A stretch of 64,000 bases of DNA from Pseudoips prasinana (lineage: Eukaryota; Arthropoda; Insecta; Lepidoptera; Nolidae): NCBI GenBank assembly GCA_951640165.1, contig OX621253.1, positions 16,014,001 to 16,078,000 of the forward strand, given 5' to 3'. The position numbers were made by a program, and so were the translations under genes. Positions 39,801 to 51,800 of this stretch are shown here, piece after piece (position 1 is the stretch's first letter; each line of letters starts with the position of its first letter). The notes below the pieces were generated by a model. It did not search any database. It saw nothing but the letters and a program-made list of their open reading frames with translations, and was not told the origin of the DNA.

Positions 39801-42800
39801 ATGAGAGTGGATTATGGAATACAAAGTGCACTCGTGCACTATAATATGTCCCGCGCTCATGGCTGGTCTCCAATGAGACTAGCCGGTATGGCCGAAATTC
39901 GACTAGGAAGAGAATATTACTGGTTACAATAATAAGTATAACAGATAAAATCAGCAATTTCATTTTATAAAATCTATGTAGTTAAGTTAATTAAATACCT
40001 ATATTTAATTAGTTATATTTATGGAATAAATAGGCAATCAAAGTTATGGTTGAAACTTTATGTATTAATGATGTAGTTAACCATCGTGTCCCGTTTATAT
40101 TGCGGCCAACATTAGTGATAATTATTATTATAGCGACCTTGTTTGCCCGGAGAGGTTCACGACTTCATAAATTCCGGATCTAATGCGCTCTGAGTGAAAA
40201 GACCGAGCGAAACGAACTCACCTGTTTCGAATGTTCCAATCAAGACTCATACAGTTAAACCATGGTCCCAGCTACTTTGTTTAAATAACCTACAGGTTGC
40301 TTTTGTATTTAAACAAAGATTAAATTTACAAGGGGCCATGTATGTTTTTGTTTGTTTATCGTATGGGTAGTGGTAACCCTAGTGTCAGAGTTACTCAAGC
40401 CGCCCAGTAGGCCTCTGACATGGCTTAACGACTGTTGTCTAATTACTACAACCGGGACCGACAGCTTAACGTGCCCTCCGAAGCACGGAGACGCTCAGAA
40501 ATTAAACCACTTTGGCGGTCACCCGTCTATGGACTGACCGCGAGCCTAGTTGCTTAACCTCGTCAATCGCTTACGGACCGGTGAGAGCATCTAGCTATGA
40601 GCATGTCAAATGTCAAATCCCGCAATGACCTGGAGTTATTTTGAAATGGTTTTTACAGTAGGCTTACTGGTTCACGGGTCAAAACAGGCGAGTGAAGGTT
40701 TAATCAATGTATATTTGGTTTCTCTGTCTACGATATATAGCAACCTGCACTATGTCCTACTGGTTTCCAGTCTGAGTCTAATTCCAGCGTAATTATCCTG
40801 CATTTTAATTTCATTTATTTATTGTTTTAATGGGTGTTTTACAAAGGTGTTTCAGTGAGTATACAGCCAAATATGAACCCCGGTAGGCCACAGCAAATAT
40901 ATTATTTAAAAACAAGTATTAATATTAATTCACATTCTTATGACATTATTTATTAAAAATCGTACTGATTACAATTTCAGCCTTCCAAAGGTTAAATTAA
41001 AAATTAGATTATGGTCATGTCAGCGAACTAACGTCCACGGCTGGACAAAACCTCTCAAAAAGATCTCTACATGGAATTGTGTCCATCATTTGAAGCGATA
41101 TGCTATAATTGCTACGCTTGACAGACTGTTTAGTGGTCGCAATATGATGTTAGAGTATACAGAGTCCGTTCTCTGGTAGACATTCTCTCGGGACGACTTT
41201 TACGCCCCCCACTCACAGCACAGCGACAATTAGATTATAATCACTAAATAATTCCAAGTGTTGATTATCATCGTGTTACTGTGCAAAAAGTTCAACGACT
41301 GTTACAAGGTAACGCAAACTTCCTGCTAAATGGCCTTGTTTTGTTTAGCGATGACGAAGAGCGCCATTTTAAGCACTAATACCATTATTACCATACTACA
41401 TTAGCCTGTATGGTTGTAGCGAATATGTGGGTATGTTCGCGTCATTAGGTTAAATAATTGTTCGGTAAATCAAAATACAAAATCAATATGTAGTGTTAAT
41501 TCCGCTAATTGTCAGTTTAATCATGCCGGGATGCAATTTGCACCGCCCTCCCGCCCATTTTTGATTGTTATGGATTTCCGCAAAGTAACGCCTGATTCCA
41601 TTACTTAATTATTCGGTATTAAAATTAGAGTTACTTTCATAGAACTCTTACGGAAGTTTTACAACACCAATACTTATTTTGTGTAAAGTTTAAATAATTT
41701 ACAATTAAATAGCACTTGAAGAATACAAATAAATAGTATCTTAGGGCATTATTGACACACGGTATCCCAAACTAAGCAGAGCTTGTACGATGGAAACCAT
41801 ATAACTGATATATTACATATTATCCTACTTTTATTTTGTAAATACATCATCATCGTTTTATAAATACATACCCTACTTATATAGATAACTACACCAACAC
41901 AAACAGACATGTTCATGCACACAAATATCTGTCCTGGGTGGGAATCGAACCCACGACATGTGGCGCGAAAAGCAAACATTTACCAACCACCTAATTAGTT
42001 ATGGATTGAATACTTAACATATTAAAGTATTCAACCCAATGAAGTTGACTACATATACTTTAATATAGAAGGGTGATAATCGCACTAATATTATCGACGA
42101 AAGTTTGTGAGTGTGTGAGTGTGTATGTTTGTTACTTGTTCACGTCTTAACGGCAGGAGAGATTTTAATAAAATTTGGTATGGAGTTAGCTAAAACCCTG
42201 GAATAACACATAGTTTACAATGTATAATCTTTAACACGGGTAAAACCGCGGGGCATAGCTAGTAATGTGTAATTTCCGTATGATACTTTTAGATGTTTCA
42301 TAAATTTTACTTCTTATCGTGTCGATGGTAAGAATTAGATTTTATCTTCCCAAAATTGAGCAACGCTTTTCGCATTGGCTGAAGCGTCATACAAGTCCTG
42401 AAGGGAACAAGAGACTGGACAAGAGGGAGAATCAGATAAATGTGCCATACTTTGGTGGGGTGACACGCCGGAATCGCAGATGTTTTGTGATGTGGGAATG
42501 TAACCCCATTTGCACATGTATAAATTTTACTCACCGATAGCAAGCATGCCCTTCTCGACGCTACCAGAGAATTCCTTCTTGATGGTCTCCTCGATGTCTT
42601 TGCCGGTAAGCGCCTCGTATTCAGCGAAGATCTGTAACAATTATGGAATAAATAAAAAAGGTTTATATTCACGTAGGCTTTAAAAAAGCGCTTGTAAATA
42701 GTCACAACATGTCTGTAGTAATATAGTTAACTATAGATAATTCATTCTTGGTAGGTACATGAAGATATTAAATTATCTATACATTAATAAAATCGTAGGA

Positions 42801-45800
42801 AAGTCAAAACTGTACATTGCTTATTTTTTTAAAAGGATACTTGGGGCGTGATTTACAATCTACATCGAAGCCAAAAATATAGTTTTTAGAATTTTTGTCT
42901 GTATGTCTGTTTGTCTGTATGTATGTCCGGGCTAAACTCAAAAAGTACTGCATGGATTTACTTCAAATTTTGCATGAATATTACTAAGAGGTCGGGTCAA
43001 CATATAGGCGTACGTATTATCACGCTATCACCTACGGGGAGGAGCTGTGATAATTTATAAAATTTAACGCGGGTAATACCGCGGGGCACAGCTAGTTATT
43101 AATATAAGAATAAAAGAAGCTTTAAGTTTTATTCACTTATTTGACCTCTTGTACATATACACCTTTATATGAGATAATGATCAATAAAAATCCTCTTTTA
43201 AAACTTCAACAAAGATTCAGAACGCACCAGTCATACCCATATACTGTAACCTTGAATTATTGATATGACCGGCCGGTCTGGTCAATTGTTAGTCTGTTTT
43301 CGCTTTTATGACTCATAAACTTCACAACTGTTCATTCATTTGCAATAAATTAGTGTCTACGAATATTGGAGGCCTTATTTTCAGTTTGTGCGTTGCTGAA
43401 CAGATTTTGCCACAAACTGTAATTTTTTAAAATAAAGTTGAACACACATACCGATAAACGAGCAATTGTTGTAATTTATTTCGCGAAAGCGGAATCGGGT
43501 TTAACGATTTCGCTTTTGATCTTCAAGTTAGTTCGAAGATAGTCAAGATCGAAGCGTGGCCACCCATGTACCTACTTAGATATTAACATTTTTTTATTTA
43601 AAGACCACGGCGCCCCACAGTGGAACGAATGTATGGGAGCGGTTGGACGTAGACATGTCCGAAAAAAAAGAGTAAAATTATGCCAAACTAATGATGCCAT
43701 CTTATTCGATTACTTAATGCCTTCATAACTTGTGGTGATGAATTTCTTCATAACTCCCATATTTCGGGAGTAATTTGAGAAAATGTGAAATTTTACTATG
43801 AAAATGAGTGTATCGAGCTCTCTCCCTCCTGATTCCGGGCTTGTTTCAAGTAGCGGTCTCTAATATCATAATGCTAATACTAAGAGCTATATTTAATACT
43901 AAGACACATAGTGCGCCAAATGTGCACTTTCTGGGATAAAGAGTGATGTTTATTTTATAACACAATTTTTTTATTTTTTGTTTATTTTGTTGATTAAAAC
44001 CGTTTTTCTAAAGGTTTACCTTATTACAATAACATTTCTGAGCAGCCAATTAGAGAAGATATAAGCTAATTAGGATATATAATTAGGGACTTAAGGTTTA
44101 CATATAAAACTGATGCACTAATGATTACTGATAAGAACATTGCTATTATTTAATTACTAAATGGCTCTTAATACACTAATTTAGCATGCATCATTTACTA
44201 ATTATCACAATAACTAATTACCTTGCAATATTTAACAAAGGATACCTGGGATACCTGGATTTTATATAAATAGGTCACTATTAGTAACTTTAAAATCAGT
44301 GTTGATTTACACCTCGTTGTATCCAAGCTAATCTCGCAATGTATTTTCCAAATTTTAATACAAATCTTGATATTCACGTTGCTTTATGCGCACGCGCACA
44401 TAAAGATTTACGCGACTTTAACTATTTGTTCAGTGTTTTAAAAGATAACAGTTGTGTTCAGTTATGTGAAAGTGCTGAAACAAGTTTAAAAGACTGGTGT
44501 CGTCGATTTTGCTACCGCATTTATGCAAAATGGACAAAGTCTGGAAGAAGCACAGATAAGTTTCGGAAGAAACATGAGATTTGGCTACAGGCTGCAATTC
44601 AATGGCCGGAATTACAGAATGAAAATATGGAACCTTCTACAGAAAATATAAGTGACGTCATCGAGCCCATAATTTCTCCTGCTAAATCTGATGCTTCAAC
44701 TTGTACACATCCTAGTCCTCGTAAATCTTCAACTTACTTAAAAGTCATACTCTCATCAGTTCTTGTGAATATTTTTGTTAATATATATTTCTGTATATAT
44801 ATAATATATTTATAGACCTCTTAATAAGTCTGTCTGCGGTTTAAAGTAAATACAAATGGGGAAAAAACGTTTTTTTTTTTTTAATTTTCATTTCCTTTTA
44901 TCCCAGAAAGTGCACATTTGGCGCACTATGTGTCTTAGTATTAAATATAGCTCTTAGTAATAGAATTACGATATTAGAGACCGCTACTTGAAACAAGCCC
45001 GGAATCAGGAGGGAGAGAGCTCGATACACTCATTTTCATAGTAAAATTTCACATTTTCTCAAATTACTCCCGAAATATGGGAGTTATGAAGAAATTCATC
45101 ACCACAATTTATGAAGGCATTAAGTAATCGAATAAGATGGCATCATTAGTTTGTCATAATTTTACTCTTATTTTTCGGACATGTCTACGTCCAACCGCTC
45201 CCATACATTCGTTCCACTGTGCGCCCGCGCGCAAGAAATTAATACCTGTGGTCGTAGGGTACTCTTCAAACATATACTTGACGGACACAAAGTATATATA
45301 TAAAAAAAGTAAATATATAAATAAATAATATAAAAGTATTTAAATTAAAAAAAAAAACAAAACAAAAAACAAGTATTGTATATAATTAATTAGTTTTAGT
45401 TTAGTTTTTAATATCTAGCTGTAGTATTTTTTAATTCTAGTTTTACTGTTATAATAATAAATGCATGCGGTGACGCCTCAAAAAATTGTGCATTAGGTTT
45501 TGTATTCATGTATTTTTAATTTTGTAAGAAAAATGTAACAATTACTGGCTGTCCTCAATAAATAAAATAAAATAAAAATATCCAGACTCAAGACAACTAT
45601 TTAGGGTAGAGACAACTAAATAGTTGTCCTGCGCCGGAATCGAACCCGGGATACGAAGTGGCAAGTTGACTGGCCACATCTTAATATAGATGTCACTACT
45701 ACTAACTCATTCGTTCAATCGGCTCCCATGAGCACATATGACGTCATAAATGGTCCGGAATCGATTTTCAGCGTTTTTGCCATTGAACGAATGTTTTAGT

Positions 45801-48800
45801 CATTTTTAATCTTCATCTATTTGAACGCGGTAATTAAAGGCTGGCCCCCTGTTTGCAGAGGAAAATATAAAATAAAATACGTGAGTTGTATTAATCATCA
45901 GCTTTTACTGATCCATTTTTAAAATTGGTCAATTAATAAATTAATCGCGATATGTATCCTTACCTTTTTAAAAATAAATATATATTAACTACATAATCCT
46001 ATTACCATTAAAACCTGATGCTGGCGGATGCACCAAACATGAGCCAATTCTTACGAACGGGAGAAGATAAAACAAATAAAAAAAAATACGTGAGTTAGAC
46101 TTCAGAAGTTCTGCATTAAGATTATAGAATGTCGAGAGGCGATTAACGATTTTAATTGAATCGATGTATCGATAGCTGAAACCAGTCGCGTCGTATTGTG
46201 AATATACCTACTACATTTGATATACCCGTATCTACAGCGTTCATGTCATTAGTGTCAACCTACGATTGATAATAAAACCACAAGTCTCCAAATTTAACGT
46301 TCGGTTTTGAAATGAATCGCACACAGTAAAATTATGTGTTTAATTGTAATATGTCGACTTTAATAGGCATTAACTAACCTGGTTTATGTTGTTACTAGCT
46401 GTAACATTACAAATTACTACAAAGTTTCAATCAAATCAGTTCGATAACTTTTGCGTGAAATAGTAACCAAAATCTATAAATCTTCATCATCCATACTCAC
46501 GAACATTTAATTTTGTATTTATAATATTAGTTGATTAACTTAAAATTTAATAAAATTTGTTTAGCATAGAAATGTTTTTAATTATAATATTATGTTTATA
46601 TAGCAGGCAGGGCTTCTCTCAGAGAAATTTAATAAACATGCATCTATATTTCTTAATTCATTCTATAGATAACTAAGACACCCAGACAGAAGAAATAACC
46701 TGCTCGAAAATGTGTACTGCGTGGGGATCGAACCCACGACCTCTGGCTTTACAATCATGGGTCACTAAACACTAGAACAAAGATTTGTCCTGGCTGGGGA
46801 CTTTTATTTGTAGCGTTATTACTCCTGTATCTTTTTATTGGCACCTAAAACCAGTTTTATATCAGTTGAAAAAGGAGGCAGACTTGCAACAGTGATCTCA
46901 TACATGATTGGTATTCAAAACACACGAGGCCCCCGTGGGAGGGCGGGGTAGCGCATAATACTTCCAGATCGCAAGCTGAGCAAAAGTAAAACAAAACTTG
47001 TCACTAAAATTACGTATCATATTGTCGTACACTATATAGATATAAAATGTTATACGGTAATATACGGATATACGGCAGAAAACTAAAAACTACTTGCATG
47101 ATCGCATGCATTCCAAATTAGTGAATAAAATAGTACAGTAGGTAATGAGTAACATTCAAATTATGAATTTTATTATGTCTTTTGTAATTAGTAGTAAACG
47201 ATGACTTCGGGGTCTAGATAGTAATATGAAGGAGGACAAACTGCGTTTAATTTTGTAAATTACGTATCATATTACCTACTCGTATGTGAGAGGTGAAAAA
47301 TCTTCTGCCATTATTAAAATACTGACGTCGTCTGATTGTCCAGTTTTAACACGGTAATTGGCTATGATTCTGGTAATGCTCAGTGAACATTTCATTGCGC
47401 AAAGTTACACATTAGAGTAAAAATATTACAGAAAGTAAAATTATGTAGCATTCGCCGCTTGGATGTGGACGGAAGAGGAATCAAGTTTCTTATCCAAGTC
47501 CTCTTATATTTTGTTTTCTATTCATTTATGCGTAGTAATACATTTCGCTTTCCAGTTACTCTCATATTTTCTTTCCAAAGCATTTATGTGTACGGAAAAG
47601 GAATACATTTTATTTTCCTATTTGTCTTAGGTAGGTATATCTTTTTTTTTTCAATTCATTTATGTGTATGGAAAAGGAATCTATTTGTTTTCCAATTACT
47701 CTTATATTTTCTTTCCGATTCATTTATTTGTAGGGAATAATTTGTTTGGTTTACCAATTACACTTTTTTTATAAAGTTACACTGATAAAGTCGGTTTTCC
47801 ATTTTTTTTATTACTTACTGATTTATTTCTGTGCAAGTGCAACTCTTTCCGATTAATTACGAAACGGGAATGTGGATTAGTCCTATAAAAATATTTTATC
47901 GTTTGCAATACATATGTTTATGAGGGTCATGTAACTCAAAAAAAAGTTATAAACGGTAAATTGATTAAATAATGTATCTAAAACGCAGAAATAAATTGTA
48001 ACGCTTCATTGGCGCGTTTCTTTCAGTGCTTATCGACATCAAAATCTTCACGTTAATGAGTTTTATAAATATTTAGATTTTCAAATGCTATTCAAGGTGT
48101 GTTAATAATTAATTTCTCGGTAACGCAGTATATTCAAGGTATTAGATAAAGAGTGGATGTAACTAAAACCGCACTCCATCTACCCGAACAAATTAAACAA
48201 AACTAGTTTGTGAAATAGGAAAAACATTTTTTGAAATGGGAAAAATGGGTTCTTTTTTGTTTATTTCACATGAATCTGTGCTACACGTTGTTGAGTTTTA
48301 TAGGCAAATTAAGCTTCTAAAGTGTCGTCCTCTATATAGGTATAATATTTTATACTATACTTTATAAACACGGCACAAAACTAAAAACTACTTTCATGAT
48401 CGCATGTATTTCAAATTAGTGAATAAAATAGTACAGTAGGTATAGAGTAACATTCAAATTAAGAATTCAAATTATGAATTTCATTATGTCGTTGGTAATT
48501 AGAAGTGACGAAATTCAAATAAATAATTCAAATTAAGTATTTTATTTTGTCTTTGATAATTAGTAGTAAAAAGTAACGACTTCGAAATCTTGATATTAAG
48601 GAGGACAAACTGCATTTTAAAACCACTAACTAACCAATAAGAGTAGTTTCTTTATCAATTGGAACCATCCGGCTGACTCAACCTTAGGTATTTTTGAGGC
48701 AGATTCACTTGAATTTTAACACAGATGTCAGTGTCATCTAAAATGTATTTATTTTCCTCAAGTTATACAAAGGAAAACGCCCATATAGTAGTTCTTTCAT

Positions 48801-51800
48801 GTAGTAGGTACTGTCCATAGAGTAAGAAAATTGTCTAGATCAGAGATTTGGCGTGTTTTGTATTATTAATAATAAAAAAGTAATCCATACACACTCTCCG
48901 ATTATTATGTCATAGAAAGTGAATTTCTAAATTATAATATCACAAAAAGTGACGCTTATAGCCAGTTGTTCTCAGCAGTCAGTCTATAGATGTGTGATCT
49001 CGAAGCGGTTTGCTTTACAAATGTTTCTGTGCTTGGGATGATTGCATGATATATATATATGATGCAATTTAAGGTGCCGGTCTCGGTCATAGTTGTTAGA
49101 TAACGGTCGTAAAGCCATGTCAGAGGCCTATTGGGCGGTTTGGACAAACCTGATGTAACCACCACCCCCCACATGAAGAAGAAAGAATTCAACTACCTAT
49201 TCATTAATTTCTCTTTTGTAAGAATGTGTGACCCTATATTTTGTTATTCCACAGGGTTGTACCCATATTTTATGTTTAAATCGTTTGACGTAAATAAAAG
49301 TGGAAATCTGTTTGTATGATGGTTTTAAAACTGTAATTATTATGAAAGTACAGAAAGAGTAGACTGTGCTGGACACGCTGTGTCTGTGGAAATGATAAGT
49401 TTAGTTAATATAGTCAATAAGGCACTAACCTGTCTTAGTTGTTGGTAAGACCTGGTGATCAGGATGGCGTTGAACACCGACTCATCAGTGCCCCACTGTC
49501 CTTCACCAGCGTTGGCCAGGCCTTCAGCATCAGCCTTCGCGGCGCCTTCATCCACGCCCTGGTTCTCGTCGCGGTTGGCCATGCAGAGAGACACGCATAG
49601 CCTCTTGAAGTGGCCTGATGTGTCGCCTTTCAGATCTGATTCCAGGCTCTTGTTATACACTGTTGAGAAAAATATTAGCTTAAAAAGTGGCTTAAGAATA
49701 CAACTGTCGTATTTTTTCTTAAAACCCATTCCTAATCGCCATTTTCCTATACGAAATTATTCTTAAAACGACTATGCCTGCCCGTTTCGCAGAAGTGGAT
49801 AAGCCTATTATTAATTTTAAAGCACGGAAATAAAAGTCAAAAGAAAGAAACTATAACCGCCGAAAAGTCAAAATTCAGAAAAACTTATTTTGAAGTGCTG
49901 AATATAAATATTGGGAAAACAAATGTCGCGACTTGTATTTGTCGACCACTTCGTTTTTGTGAATAAAACTATTTTTCAAACCGCACAAAAAACAAATGTC
50001 CGCTAAACAATCCTTGGGACAAGAAATATATAATACTTATCTATATAAATAAAAAGACAAGTCCTGACTGACTGACTGACTCATCAACGCCCAGCCCAAA
50101 CCCTTGGACCTAGAAAGCTGAAATTTTGCACAAATGTTTGTTTTATAATGTAGACAAGCAATAAGGAAGGATTTTTCGAAATTCAACCCCTAAGGGGGTA
50201 AAACAGGAGCGCTAAGTTAGTATGAAACTTTGCCGTTTTTGAAGTTTAAGGCATAAAAATTGGTATTTGGCCTTCCAGTTAAAAATAAAAAATCACTTAT
50301 TTCAGGGTTTTTGGAAATTCCACCCCCAAGGGCAAAAAATAGGGGATGTAAGTTTGTATGGAAAATGTGACAATTTTTAAGTTAAACGCATGAAAATTGG
50401 TATTTGGCCTTTTAGTTAAAAATAAAAATTTGTATTCCAGAATTTTTGAAAATTCCACCGCGAAGGGCATAAAATAGGTGATGTAAGTTTATACTGACTG
50501 ACTGACATATCAACGCACAGCCTAAACGGCTGGAGTTAAAGACTTGAAATTTTAACAGAAGGTACCTTTTATGACGTAGGCATCCACTATAGAAGGGTTT
50601 TTGAAAATTCCACCCCCAAGGGCGTAAAATTGGGGATGTAAGTTTGTATGAAAAATGTGAAAAGTTTTAAGTTGAATGCATGAAAATTGGTATATGGCCT
50701 TTCATTTAAAAATTATAAATATATATTTCAGGATTTTTGGAAATTCCATCCCTTAGGGCGTAAAATAGGGCATGTAAGTTTGTATGAAAAATGCGACATT
50801 TTTGAAGTTAAACCCATGAAAATTGGTATTTGGCCTTTCAGTTAAAAATAAAAATTTGTATTCCAGAATTTTTGAAAATTCCACCGCGAAGGGCATAAAA
50901 TAGGTGATGTAAGTTTATACTGACTGACTGACATATCAACGCACAGCCTAAACGGCTGGAGTTAAAGACTTGAAATTTTAACAGAAGGTACCTTTTATGA
51001 CGTAGGCATCCACTACAGAAGGGTTTTTGAAAATTCCACCCCCAAGGGCGTAAAATTGGGGATGTAAGTTTGTATGAAAAATGTGAAAAGTTTTAAGTTG
51101 AACGCATGAAAATTGGTATATGGCCTTTCATTTAAAAATTATAAATATATATTTCAGGATTTTTGGAAATTCCACCCCTAAGGACGACTAGAATACCTAG
51201 GCGATGTAAGTTTGTATGAAAGTCTGTATTTTTTTAGTTAAATGCATGTAAATTGTTATTTGGTCTTTCAGTTAAAAATAAAGCAATCCAGGGAATAATT
51301 TGTTGTTAAAAAAGGTAATCCAAAACTGATTCTAAAGATCGCGACCAACAATTTAAGCAAACTCAAATTTTAAAAAATAAGTTTCTTATGCCATGTAGCT
51401 TAAAATGTCGTGGTCGTTGTCGTCTAAGTAAAGATTTAGCGTTTTATAAGATTTGTAACTTCTTTTTTTTGGTAAATTTTATAACAAATTAAAAAAACGA
51501 CATTTTAATCAAATTGATATAAAAAACGAATTTATCTAAAATTCGAGTTAGCGTAGTATAAATTGTTGGTGTCGAGATGATCGCACCCAAAAAACATCAT
51601 CTTAATTACTGATCTACAAGTTCACAATTTTGGAACCAGATGGCGTTAATATCGTTTCAGATCGCGGAACTTAATTGGCATATCGGTTAAAATAAATAAA
51701 TGCTTGAAATAAAAGGTAGTCCAAAACTGAATCAATAGATGATCGCCTAAATCTCACCTAAAATATATGCACACATCTTAATTTTACCGCTTTACAAGTT

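Noticed and set aside
43616..45221. hAT or P-type element as the identity of the long-TIR element
   Set aside because: The flanking duplication matches for 5 bp only, not 8, and the ends CACAGTG do not match the CAG-G type of hAT. Transib-like is the better fit but remains provisional.
47459..47740. 93-codon plus-strand frame
   Set aside because: It crosses a minisatellite, the amino acids repeat with the DNA and no domain or splice context is present.
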